Notes: generated by a model not told the origin, from the letters alone. Positions 10,412-20,443 are shown, counted from the first letter of the stretch. The stretch is DNA of 64,000 nucleotides from Branchinecta lynchi (GCA_023053575.1 JAKZAP010000011.1:1922001-1986000); one strand, 5' to 3'. Program-made: numbers and translations.

Positions 10412-10670
10412 CAAAGAATCCTCACACCAAGTTTCATCAAAACATCTCATTCCTTTCGAGAGTTATCGTACTGACAGACAGACGGACGGACAACTTTTGC
10501 AATGCCATAGATATCCCTCCACTTACGTTTTGGGATCTCAAAAAGGAACAATGAACAACGCACAGGATACAATTTAGCTAGGCAACACATAATTCAAAAA
10601 GAGAAGACAAAAAATACACTATTTCTTCTAACTATTGTTTAACTGCTCGATAGAGGCTGTTTAGAGTAGT

Positions 10671-10800
10671 GGTTCCCAACCTTTTTCCGTTCCGCGTGCC
10701 CCTAATCAAGGTTCGAAAAGGTTGCGTGTCCCCCTTTTCAAAACGTGGAAAAGACAGTATATATTACCGTAAATGATAAGGCGTACTGCTACCAATCAAG
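10671..10800. mobile_element. Truncated hAT element, GTGGTTCCCAACC end
   Basis: Starts AGTAGTGGTTCCCAACCTTT and follows the left part of the 7659-8213 element (CCGCGTGCCCCTAATCAAGG) before homology is lost near 10800. The right terminus is missing. Confidence 0.7.
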
Positions 10801-10985
10801 TCCTCCGAAAAACAGCATCACACTGTTAAACAGGTTGTTTAAATGAAGAACTCTGGTAACCCGTCATTGGGGGGGGGGGGGGTCGTCTTTCCTACAAGCT
10901 TTTGTCACCTCTGCCCCACACACATTCATTTCGAAATTGTTAAAATGACCGACGCGTATTAAAGAAATGACAGCATTGTACTTAC

Positions 10986-11134
10986 TTGCAGAGAGCAACG
11001 CCATCTTTTAATGCCTTAGCAAAGTCCATCTGGTCCTGTATCCCTTCCTGTGGCCTATCAAGTGTTTCTTCGAGAACATTTTCTATCCATTCGGCGGTCT
11101 GCTGTGCTCGATCTATGCAGAACTTTGCCTGACT
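10986..11134 (-). CDS. CH-domain exon 1 (first visible) of the transgelin/calponin-like gene
   Basis: Minus-strand 149-bp exon with acceptor TTTGCAG and donor GTAAGT. It begins in phase 0 and ends in phase 2, matching the exon at 3706-3772. It encodes SQAKFCIDRAQQTAEWIENV, LEETLDRPQEGIQDQM, then DFAKALKDGVALC. This is helix 1 to helix 3 of a CH domain: 'A..WIexvlge' and 'f...LkDGvaLCkLIN', the family signature. The protein would act in the actin cytoskeleton. An upstream exon with the initiator ATG is expected at higher coordinates but was not identified. The following intron, about 7.2 kb (3773-10985), is filled by the foldback, family A and the nested family B element. Two ATG-started frames here (11058-11258, 11113-11298) overlap the exon; the former is in its frame but runs through the acceptor. 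Confidence 0.9.
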
Positions 11135-11289
11135 CTGCAAAGAAAGGATATTTTAAACCGACTCCGATTGTGGTCCTCTGCCTGAAAATGCTCCTTAAAC
11201 GAACAAGGCTCCGACTTTTTTGGTGAGCTACCTCCGACCCTGGTAAAGCATTCAGCATTGTTCAAATAGATGTTAATAAGGTGTGTTAC

Positions 11290-12110
11290 GGCGTACAAGG
11301 TGCATTACAGATTCCTCTTTTCCTCGGGGCGCGCTGTAACAAGCTGAATAAGGAGAAAAGACCCTCGTTCTATGTTGCTTATGCATAGCCAATCATATCG
11401 CTTGGTTGGTTCTGTCAGCGGGCCGGGAAAAGGAGCAGGTCGTCAGGGTTAAAAGAAGCAGGTCGTCAGGGTTGCCACGGGATGTACTAAATTTGTACTT
11501 TGTTGGAAGCTGAAGAAACAATTTCTCTTCAAAAGAACACGTTTTGTTCTTTTACGGCTGGTTATTGTTAGTTCGAGCAGGGGCGTCACGAACTGGGGGG
11601 GGGAGGGGGGACGCCCCCCCTCCCCCCAAGCTGTCGGCCAGTCGGTAAAAAATAACCGAGTCGGCGCGAAGCGTCGCGATTTTTCGTCAAAACAGTTGAT
11701 TTTTTTCATGAAAACAGTCGGTTTTTCTGAAAATTGGTCAATTTTACGTCAAAATAGTCGGTTTTTCTGAAAATCAGTCGATTTTTTTCAAAAACGTCAT
11801 TTTTTGTTGAAAACAGTCGTTTTTTTCAGCAGTAAAAGTCGGTAAAAATTACCGGCCAGTCGGTAAATGCCACGTCCCCCCCCCCCCCCCCCCCAAAAAT
11901 ATTGGCTAGTAACACCTCTGAGTTCGAGGATCAATGCTCTCCATCTTAACTTAGGAGCTTTTACAATATAATGGACGTAAAAATGAAATCGTGTACTTCA
12001 AGTAGTACTAAGAACATTTTTCTGATCTTTAGAAGCTCGGAAAATGGTATAAGCGTGGCAACACCAAACCCTGCATTGATAAGAACATCTTCACTTTGTA
12101 TTTGAACAAG
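11290..12110. repeat. Segment duplicated at 61880-62335, here with a hAT insertion
   Basis: From AGATTCCTCTTTTC... to ...TTTGAACAAGAGTGTG this matches 61880-62335 in order, including AAAAGAACACGTTTTGTTCT and TTTAGAAGCT. The copy at 62 kb lacks the hAT element and is the empty-site reference. No protein is recognised in either copy. Confidence 0.75.
11578..11920. mobile_element. 343-bp hAT MITE with perfect 8-bp target duplication
   Basis: Starts CAGGGGCGTCACGA and ends TAGTAACACCTCTG; the complement of the right end, CAGAGGTGTTACTA, pairs imperfectly with the left. AGTTCGAG flanks both sides (11570-11577, 11921-11928). The uninterrupted paralogue near 62135 has AGTTCGAG once. The interior repeats AAAACAGTCGGTTTTTC-like words and C/G homopolymers next to each terminus. 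Confidence 0.9.
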
Positions 12111-12855
12111 AGTGTGGGGGGCGGGGGGGGGGGGGGCAGGAGCCCTGTTTTGATTATAGCAGTAGCCCTATTTTGGTTGACGGTGAACGGGTAGTAGCGT
12201 TGTTTGTAGCAAAGCAGCCGCTAGCTCACAAAAAAGTCGGAGCCTTGTTCGTTTAAGCACCATTTACACGCAGTAGCTAACCGTGGAAAGTGTTCACGCA
12301 AAGCTTTAGCTAAAATGTATTCTACATATTGTGACCACTCCAGGTTTTTTTTTTGCTGGTTGCATTCGCCAATGTATAAGAAAGATCTGAGCCAGATCTG
12401 TATTCTTACTTTAGATATTGCAAATAATATCTACTGTACCTTCCGACACCGTATCGTAATACACGTATTGTTAAGAAGTATAGTGTCACTGATAGATAGA
12501 TAGATAGATACTTTAATGTTAGCCGTTAGGCCATACACAAAATCATACATTTTTAAACACTTCGAGAGAGCGATTATATGCTTCATTCTTTTGGGTCACT
12601 TAGTGCTAAGTTAACAAGTATTGCATTCACGCCCCTAGGTCCAAACCATGGTATTATCCGCGTGTTTGTTCATCTGCGTTTGTCTTTTTCTTCTTTTGTG
12701 TGTGTAACTTTACTCCGCTTGTCTTTTTATAGGAAAGTGGGTTATAAATAAATTATTAGAGAAAAATGATCGGAAGATGATCGGAAGCAGGTTTTCGAGA
12801 CATAGGGAATCTTTAGGCAGCCAATTTGACAAACTGTAGCATTCACGGCATTAGT
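12111..12855. other. No gene; minus-strand retrotransposon tail with GATA repeats
   Basis: The run GATAGATAGATAGATAGATA near 12490-12510, read on the minus strand, is a TATC tail following ...GGCCTAACGGCTAACATTAAAG, which resembles a LINE 3' end. A G-tract of about 14 lies near 12120-12137. Otherwise nothing recognised. Confidence 0.4.
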
Positions 12856-13360
12856 ATTTTATTTATTTATTTATCACCCGTCATTTCAAACAGAAAAGGA
12901 CGGAGTACAAAACGAAAAGAAAAACAAAACAAAAGCAAAACGTAATACTTACATAGGAAACACACACAAAAATCGACAATTACAAACTGAGACTCTCTGA
13001 ATGACTAAAAACTAGACTTAACACTTAACACTTGAACTCTGAGAATTTTGCTCCACGGGTGGGACTGGATTTTTGAGTTGTACTTGCTAATCAAGTTAGA
13101 GATAGCAAGCTCAGGGTCTCTTATGTTATATATTTTCATTATTTTGGTATTTCTTGTCCAAGGGTCCGGGGAGCCGAAGTAAGTATTTGGAGAATCTGAA
13201 GAAAGTGGAGCGGAGTTTATTTTTTTGACTAGCTGAGAATATTTGCCAGAATGGAGCTAGGTAAAGAAATTGGGGTATTGCTACGGAGTTATAAAGGGAA
13301 GCTAGGATTTTTTTTATTAAAACGGGTTACATTCGTTACAAGTAGATCATAAGAAGCGCA
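12856..13360 (-). mobile_element. Non-LTR retrotransposon 3' end, minus strand
   Basis: Minus-strand reading gives SYDLLVTNVTRFNKK, LASLYNSVAIPQFLYLAPFW, NKLRSTFFRFSKYLLRLP, and after one frameshift IYNIRDPELAISNLISKY, then HPWSKILRV and a stop. This is the C-terminal end of a LINE ORF2 ('L..LYNS...P...Ylap.W' and 'FRF.KYLLRLP'). The 3' UTR ends CGGGTGATAAATAAATAAAT. The same type of tail sits at 36150-36212. At least two frameshifts make it a pseudogene. Confidence 0.85.
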
Positions 13361-13879
13361 TATTTCTCTTCCAAAATGGCTGCTGCTTTCAAAAGCTAGC
13401 TAGACTTTTTCCCAGTCCTCTTCACGAAGGGAATTCCATCCAACTAGACCGGAATTCCTGTCTACTGAACCGGAATCCCTGTCCGTGTAAACGCTGCATT
13501 AGTGTTCTTTGGTTATTACTCAGTAGTATCCCCGGTGTCTTCTCTAGTATGAGCGTTTTGGTCGCATCATGACACGGTGACTTCTCGTGACTACCGACCA
13601 GGTTCTTGTGTCCGCACTAGTAACGTAAAACAGACCGTGGTGAGTCCGAAAACGGTTTATAATGGTGCGACTCGGGTGACCGCGGACTGGAGTTCTGTCA
13701 GGATTTGTGGGGATCAGGAATTCATGACGAAGGGCGCTCCAGACAATGATGGTGTCTCCCACCATCTCGGCCAACATGAATCAAAGACTTTAACTCCAAG
13801 CAACTCTCACAAAGAAATTCACCAAATCAGATACTTAAGGCGAAGCTAGACTCTTTAGTTTGTTCTTCCCACAAGTTCA

Positions 13880-13990
13880 TTTTCCAGCTTGGGCATCTTG
13901 AGCCTGAAGAAGGCCCTTTTCAAGAAGGGCCGAAATACAGCTCAAATAAAATTCAGCTGACGTATCCGTTTTGCACTGTCAAGTGGGCTG
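13880..13990 (+). repeat. Hammerhead-like short repeat, copy with perfect stem II
   Basis: Contains CTGAAGA (13904-13910), stem GGCCCTT / AAGGGCC, then GAAA (13932-13935), followed by CAGCTGACGTATCCGTTTTG and CACTGTCAA. It is one of at least seven copies of a short repeat in the window. Confidence 0.6.
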
Positions 13991-14063
13991 AAGGAATACT
14001 ATCCGAGGTCACCCGATCCCAATCATCTTTGCACAGTTACCTAAGAGACTAGAATTTGGGGGG

Positions 14064-14300
14064 AAATAATCGAGGGGTTGCGCGCTGGTGCCTCATGGTG
14101 TACAAGTTCCCTGCCTCATGCCTGCCTCACGTGCCTCATGTCTGCCTCACGTGCCTCATGCCTGCCTCACGTGCCTCATGCCTGCCTCACGTGCCTCATG
14201 CCTGCCTCACGTGCCTCATGCCTGCCTCGCGTGCCTCATGCCTGCCTCACGTGCCTCATGTCTGCCTCATGCCTGCCTCACGTGCCTCATCGCCCGTTCT
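14064..14300. repeat. 20-bp minisatellite CCTGCCTCACGTGCCTCATG, about nine units
   Basis: Units differ by only one or two bases and each contains CACGTG, a canonical E-box. Because 20 is not a multiple of three and the unit has no stops, all three plus frames stay open, which explains three overlapping open frames. A second array lies at 18481-18704. The flank GAAATAATCGAGGGGTTGCG is shared with the second array but lies in the opposite orientation relative to the repeat units. Confidence 0.92.
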
Positions 14301-14559
14301 GGTGACACGTTTAGGGATTTTTTAAAATTTTTCGCTCAGCTACGAGATTTGTGATGAATAACAAAAAGAGAGGGAGCTTCTTATCCCCTCGGGAAATTTG
14401 AACTGGGTTGTCCATGCGGATTATTTGAAAGGCAACAAAAATATATATTTCTTGTTAGTTGATTAATACCTTTGATAAACCCTGGTAAATTATCTCTGAC
14501 AGACTTAGGTATACTCAGGACTATTCAAAAGACTACTCAACGACTATTCTTAAGGCAGT

Positions 14560-14850
14560 CTGTTCGTGTCCCTGATATGCCTACCAAATTCCATCGTCCT
14601 AGTACCGAACTCGCGGGATCACCTAATTCCCCCCCCCCCCCAAACTCCCGCCACAGTGCCCGAATCCGGTCCGGTTCTCTCAACGATGTATCTTGTTCTT
14701 CCGACCAAGTTTCGTCCCGATCCCTCCACTCTAAGCGTTTCCCAAGATTTCCGGTTCCCCCCCCCCCAGCTCCCCCAAAGTCACCGGATCCGGTCCGGAT
14801 TTTAAGTGGGTCGTCTGAGGCACGAGATCTCTCCAAACATCATTGTGTTG
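14560..14850. mobile_element. Family A fragment
   Basis: Includes TCCCTGATATGCCTACCAA, a C-tract, CAGTGCCCGAATCCGGTCC and GTCACCGGATCCGGTCCGGA, all family A core words. Ends before a poly-T of about 26 (14880-14905). Confidence 0.75.
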
Positions 14851-14873
14851 CGAGAGCAACACTTTGGTTTTGT

Positions 14874-14905
<32 letters not shown>

Positions 14906-15639
14906 CCTATGCCGCCGATTTCATTTTATTCCTGGTAATTGGTAATTGCGGTTTTTACGGAAAGTGTGGACCTTAGGCCGGATTGATGAATATGACATTA
15001 CATTTTGGAAAGCTCCTTTGAACTCTTGCCTGGGGCCAAAAAGGATGGTTTTTACTTGTCCTCGAGCCAGAGCCTACGGTGTGCGAAGTGAAGAGGAGTT
15101 ATATAGCCTATGTCAGAGAGGACTATCTGAAGTTGTGCAGCGAACCTTTCGTTTCATCAAACCATGTTTCTGCTTTCCAGTGGAAAGCTCCGCTCTAGCA
15201 CGCAAGCAGGCAGGCACCAGTTTCAAATTGAAGATGGATTAAAATCTGGTGTTAAATATAGTGTTAGATCTGGTTAAAAATCTAAAAAAGATCTGGTAAA
15301 TATAGTGTTAAAAATTGGTTTAAATATAAGTGTTAAATATATGCGGCAGTTACCCGGCCCCATAGCCAACATATCTTCTTTGAGTGATAAATAGAAAAAT
15401 CTAGAGCAAACGAAAAAGTGGCTTTTTACCACGGGTCCGAAAGTGCTGCCATCTATTGTTTCTATCCATTTGTGTTCGCGATTTCAGCTGAGTTTATCAT
15501 TTGTTTTTTTGCACTTGGGTGTGCGGTAGAGAAATGGTGTCAGATGTACATCTTAAACCGTAGAACTTCTCTCATTGCTAAAGAAATTGGAGCTTATCCT
15601 TTGCTCCTTTCTAAGTGGTGACGTTAGAAAGTTGGCCTA
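14906..15639. other. No gene recognised
   Basis: A 98-residue open frame (14946-15242) and a 67-residue frame (15418-15621) have no recognisable motif. A short AAATATAGTGTTAAA repeat occurs near 15250-15335. Confidence 0.35.
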
Positions 15640-17420
15640 CGGCAAAAAAGTCAACTTTTGAACTAAGACAGGTAGAATTTTTTTTCAACGGCAATCGATA
15701 GCCGTTGATGAGCTGATCAAAGTATATGACATCCGTTTTTTGGTACAAAGATTCCTTCGTGAGATACATCAGTTTGAAATTTTCAAGGGGTTGACAACTT
15801 CAGTAGGAATGTACACACGAAACCAACAATAGGCGATACCAGCTGTGACACATGTAGGGGACTTATACGCAACAGTCCATATATGTTAGCTCATAATCAT
15901 CTTCGGCAATGAGGGGTTTGCAGCTTTTGCCAGTTGGTGTATCTGTGATTTGTTTCCGGTGTATTCGATGGTAAGAACAATTTGGTTCCCAATTGTAAAA
16001 CATGCAAGGGACTTGTAAGTAATAATCGGCTGTTATGCTACAAAAATCTTCAGCGATGAAGGGTTTGCAACTTTTGCTACCCGGTGAACTTGATGTCTAT
16101 CATGGGAGACGGACTTGTAAGTAAGAATCGGTTCACGAGGGGCTAGAATTTTGTGCAAATTGTTGCATATTGTATTCGATTTATATAAATCTGACGGCAA
16201 GAAAGTTTGTATCGATGGTCTATCGCTGTAACCTAGGATTAACTGTTTCCGCAACGGGTACAAACGATAAAGTAAAACAATGAGGTAGTTTCGTAATAAT
16301 TAATAGTGTCATCTATGGTATTTTAATCTTGAAAAGTTACGGATAGCTTTATAATACCAACTAGATTATATGAGATATTGTTCCAAGTTTTCATCCGTCA
16401 CGATGTCTGCGATTGAAAAGGGTTCAACTGACTGCGATGTCAATTTAGTCCCTTTTTCCGATATTCTTTTGTTGTTGTTAGGGCAATCGATAGCCCTTGA
16501 TGAGCTGATCAAAGTATATGTCATCCATTTTTTTTAACAAAAATCCTTCATGAGATAAACCAGTTTGAAATTTTCAAGGGGTTGACAATTTCAGGAGTAA
16601 GGTACACACTGAAACCAAAAACAGGCGATACCAGTTGTGAGACATGTAAGGGACTAGTAAGCAACAGTCGACTGTTAGCTCATAATCATCTTCGGCAATG
16701 AGGAGTTTGCAGCTTTTGCTAGTTGGTGTACCTGTTATTTGTTTCCGGTGTATTCGATGGTGAGAACACTTTTGTTCCCAATTGTAAGACATGCATGGGG
16801 CTTGGAAGTAATAATCGGCTCTTATGCTACCTGTTATTCGTTTCCGGTGTATTCGATGGTAAGAACACTTTTGTTCCCAATTGTAAGACATGCATGGGAC
16901 TTGAAAGTAATAATCGGCTGTTATGCTACAATCATCTTCAGCGATGAGGGGTTTGCAACTTTTGCTAGCTGGTGTACCCATTACTTGTTTCCCGTGAACT
17001 TGATTTCTATCACGGGAGAGGGGCTTGTAAGTAGGAATCGGTTCACGAGGGGCTAGAAATTTTTGCAAATTAGTGCACATTGTATTCGATTTCTGTAAAT
17101 ATGACGGTAAGAAAGTTTGTATCGATGGTCTATCACTATAACCTAGGATTAACTGTTTACGCAAGGGGTACAAACGATCATGTAAAACAATGAGGTAGTT
17201 TCGTAATAGTTGATAGCGTCATCTATGGTATTTTAATCCTGAAAAGTTAAGGATAGCTTTATAATACCAAATAAATTATATAAGATATTGTTCCAAGTTT
17301 CCATCCGTCACGATGTCTACGGATTGAAAAGGATAAAGTTCAACTGGCCGCAAATTCAATTTAGTCCCTTCTTCCGATATTGTTTTATTGTTGTTTTTAC
17401 AACGCTAAAGAATATCTTTT
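15640..17420. repeat. Tandem duplication with about 793-bp period and internal sub-repeat
   Basis: GGCAATCGATAGCC occurs near 15690 and 16483, and long stretches (TTGAAATTTTCAAGGGGTTG, AGAAAGTTTGTATCGATGGT, CTAACCTAGGATTAACTG-like) recur in the same order; a partial third copy starts near 17380. The second unit has an extra internal duplication of about 98 bp (16731-16928). A 199-residue minus frame (16574-17173) runs through it. Plus-strand readings contain NCKTCKGLVSNNRLLCYKNL-like words. No gene can be asserted. Confidence 0.85.
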
Positions 17421-17529
17421 AATTGATCATGTGATTTTTCTTTTTAGAACAAACCGTTTTAAAAGCTTCGATAAGTTGACAACTCCAGCATTTAACCGAA
17501 AGCGAAGAAACAAAACCCTAGTTTTTCAT

Positions 17530-17845
17530 TGCTATCCGATCACCCGTTCAAAAGTTATAAATACCTCAAGATTCCGGATTCCCCTCCCTCCACTCCCCCA
17601 ACGATGCTCGGATCGGGGAAATGATGCAACAATCATTTGGGGTCCCTTTTTGTTTTGTATTGCCATGGCCCTCGGGCTTTTTGTGTAAATATATATCATA
17701 TCATATCATATCATATGCCTGCCAAGTTTGATCGTCCTAGCGTATGTGCAAGTGCCCGAACTAGCAAAATCCGGACCGACCGACGGACGGACAGAAATTG
17801 CGATCGCTATATGGCACTTGGCCGAAAGGCAAGTGACATAATAAC
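17530..17845. mobile_element. Family A right-end fragment split by a LINE tail
   Basis: GATCACCCGTTCAAAAGTTA through ATCATTTGGGGTCCC, then a foreign 65-70 bp, then ATGCCTGCCAAGTTTGATCG to the terminal hairpin ATGGCACTTG / CAAGTGACAT. Intact copies (6318) read TCCCTGATATGCC without interruption. Confidence 0.8.
17649..17716 (+). mobile_element. Extremely short LINE 3' end with ATATC tail
   Basis: TTGCCATGGCCCTCGGGCTT, then TGTAAATATA and four TATCA-type repeats. It matches the ends of the LINEs at 43970, 54080 and 54620 (GCCATGGCC..TGGC..AAATAAA plus pentamers). Confidence 0.75.
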
Positions 17846-18480
17846 ATGTCAAAAATGGCTAAGAAGGCAACCAAAGTTTTGGCGTTCGGCTGAATACAGG
17901 GTCGCACATGGATGAATGTTTTCAATGATTATTTCCCCCCCTTCTCCGGATGTAGAAAAATATTTTAAGATCTGGGCAATGAATAAACTTCAAAGAAATG
18001 ACGTAGGAATGCAAAGAAATTCCGGTAAATTCCAAGGTAAAATCTCGAACAATTCTGGTATAATCTTGGAGCTGCCCCTCCCCACCCCCTCCCCCTACAA
18101 GGAAGGGCTCGTGATGCCCCTGGGTCTACTGTAACACCAGTCAGGGTTTCACACTCAATGACTATGGTGTCAAAACGAACCGTCAAATGTAGGCCAAAAT
18201 CAAATGGTCAAATGAGAATCTTCTGCAGATGGCGCGCGGGAATTTTTCCATCCCATCCGTTACATTGCAAGATAGGCGAGTTAGACCTCTTATATTACTA
18301 TCATGATACTCTGTGGCCTGAACAGTACTGTCGGTACTGGGTACTTTCAGAGATTCGCCACAAACCAATTGCTTAATCAATATGTAATATCAAACAAAAA
18401 TGTTGCGACATTTTGACACTGACATTGCTAAGATTTTTTGGTCCGATGACTTCAATTCTACGCAAGTTGTATTTTCATCG
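17846..18480. other. No gene recognised
   Basis: Several short frames overlap on both strands (17916-18134, 17965-18186, 18158-18376) without protein features. Confidence 0.35.
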
Positions 18481-18704
18481 TGTCTGCCTCACGTGCCTCA
18501 TGTCTGCCTCACGTGCCTCATGCCTGCCTCACGTGCCTCATGCCTGCCTCACGTGCCTCATGTCTGCCTCACGTGCCTCATGCCTGCCTCACGTGCCTCA
18601 TGCCTGCCTCACGTGCCTCATGCCTGCCTCACGTGCCTCATGTCTGCCTCACGTGCCTCATGTCTGCCTCACGTGCCTCATGCCTGCCTCACGTGCCTCA
18701 TCTG
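18481..18704. repeat. 20-bp minisatellite with E-box, about eleven units
   Basis: Same unit and plus-strand phase as the array at 14 kb, followed by CCTCATGGTGTACACG and GTGCGCAACCCCTCGGAAAT. The downstream flank is the inverse of the upstream flank of the 14-kb array. Confidence 0.92.
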
Positions 18705-18759
18705 CCTCTGCCTCATGGTGTACACGAAATCGGCCAGTGCGCAACCCCTCGGAAATAAT

Positions 18760-20440
18760 CCAGAACCAGCATTTCCTGCATTCCCAAAAATATCATTAAA
18801 GTTACATTTTCCTGAAGGGAATAATGGATCTTGGAAACCGAGGATTACATGAGTTTCCGTACTTAGCCTCTCTATCTTCATTGCCCAAAATTACCTTCAT
18901 TTGACACTCCCGGCTCAGTCCATAGCTTGGTCCGTGAAACGCCATTTCGTTGGTAATCCGGATAAATCACTTACAATCTAATTTAATAACACTACTAAAT
19001 GATCCAACCACAAAGTTGCGGTTACGCCCACTTGTTTTACTTGTACAATTACTCTATAACCTAACGTTCGGTACTGAAATGCTGCAATGATGATTATTAC
19101 ACGACTAAATGACTAGAATCTACTATCCACAGAGCACGAACAACCTTTGGACTAGGGAAAGAACCTTCAGCGTTTGGTAGTGATGACCATGATGCATTAA
19201 TAAGGTTCTAACTCGGACACGACATGTTTAGATCCACTTGAAAGAATAATGTTGAAAGAGGCATAGAGCCATGAGAAGGAGAAACAAAGAAGTATTCCAG
19301 GCCAGTCGGCTTTCTGATTCTGGAAAGAACGCTAGCCTGAACAGTGTTCGAACCATATGTTAAAGTCTGGTACTGAGCGTGTCCGAAATCTTTTTAGTGC
19401 TGTAAATGCTGTGTTTAATGCAGCATATTTATTTATTTTTGTCCGAAAGCTGTTACCTTTATTTCTTCTCTGACACTTCTAGAATACCGAAGTTTAGGTT
19501 GGGAAGAAGAAGAAGAAAAAAATAATTAGCTACATCAAGTACGACAGACTTCGTAAAGTTTTTTGCAAAGTATGCTCCGTAAAGTTTGTCGCCGCTCAGG
19601 CGGGAATTCGACCTAGATAACATCACGAAAATTTTGTGTGGCAATTTGTTCCAGAAAGAAAAAGATTCTAGGAAGATACTAAGAGGATCGCCGTGCTTCC
19701 CAGTTTCTTCTTGAAAATTCAGCATAAAATTTAGCATCTTTGCTGAATTTTTCTATGAATTTTATGCTGAATTAATGCTGCAGTAACTGAGCAAAAATTT
19801 AAGTCCGATAGCAAAATGCTGCATAAAATCCTGAATTAATTCAGCATTTTCGTTCGTTTCGGAGCTTTCGGACACGTTCACTGACAGAGTGCATGTATTA
19901 TCACATCTGGAAATACTTTATATGACAAAGTACGCAACACGCCAGTGAACCTGGGGAAGAACAAGAAACGTCTTCCAAACGAACCCTCTGATTTGATTAA
20001 AATCCTGTGTAAACCAATCAACAACGTTTGTTGTGGTGACGTTTCTGGCTCTTCGCCGGGCATACGGCGATATAGGCACGAAAAGGTAGTCATGAACAAT
20101 ATAGGAAACAAGGAAGGAGAGGGGATTAGTATAACAAGGGAGAGGGGTATCTAAAGTATTTAAGAATCAATTTCCGCAAGTCCTTTCCCGCTAGGTTTTG
20201 ACTTAATGCCCTACCCGATTGGTTTGTTGGGCACGAGTCTGCGGCAAAGCATCGAAATCTGCACGTTCTGCTGGATTGATTTTATAGTTTGACACCCTCT
20301 CTAGAATACCACAATGCTATATGCCAATTTACAAGTGCTTGCCTTACGGCGGCATTACGTCATCAGCTAAGTAGAAGGAAAATACAAGCAAGAATCTTCA
20401 AAATTACTGAGGGCCTCCGTTGTCTATTTCGGAAATAAAG
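18760..20440. other. No host gene; element with CGTGTCCGAAA ends at 19377-19877
   Basis: CGTGTCCGAAATC (19377) and GCTTTCGGACACG (19864-19876) are inverted and enclose 500 bp rich in GCTGAATTTTATGC-type hairpins. The minus frame inside (19459-19737) contains SFWNKLPHKI, reminiscent of LINE C-termini, but this is weak. The remainder to 20440 has no recognised feature. Confidence 0.45.
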
Positions 20441-20443
20441 ATG

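Larger units (their letters stand above)
7486..10545. mobile_element. Family B element carrying nested insertions
   Basis: The left end reads GATCCCAAAACATAAGTGGA and then GTTGTCCGTCTG; the right end is the inverse, with TATCCCTCCACTTACGTTTT and then GGGATCTC. Between them are family B sub-repeats (ATCTAATCAACTTCAAATAA, CCGGATTCCGG). The element is interrupted by a hAT element (7659-8213) and a truncated LINE (8595-10411), the latter itself interrupted by a second hAT element. Uninterrupted family B copies at 34252-35232 and 52281-53270 allow the pieces to be recognised. Confidence 0.7.

Noticed and set aside
13544..13849. Overlapping 77- and 90-residue frames, considered as a Tc1/mariner transposase remnant
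   Set aside because: No DDE or helix-turn-helix motif could be placed on either strand.
14056..14354. Three overlapping open frames (75-89 residues) rich in CLPHVPHACLTCLMPASRAS
   Set aside because: They are the three readings of the stop-free 20-bp minisatellite; same for 18400-18852.
16574..17173. 199-residue minus-strand frame
   Set aside because: It runs through the internal 98-bp duplication and the tandem unit; the other unit at 15.9-16.3 kb keeps only a 76-residue part, so it is probably a repeat artefact.
14056..18720. CRISPR array for the 20-bp repeats
   Set aside because: Units are contiguous without spacers, and the DNA is eukaryotic.
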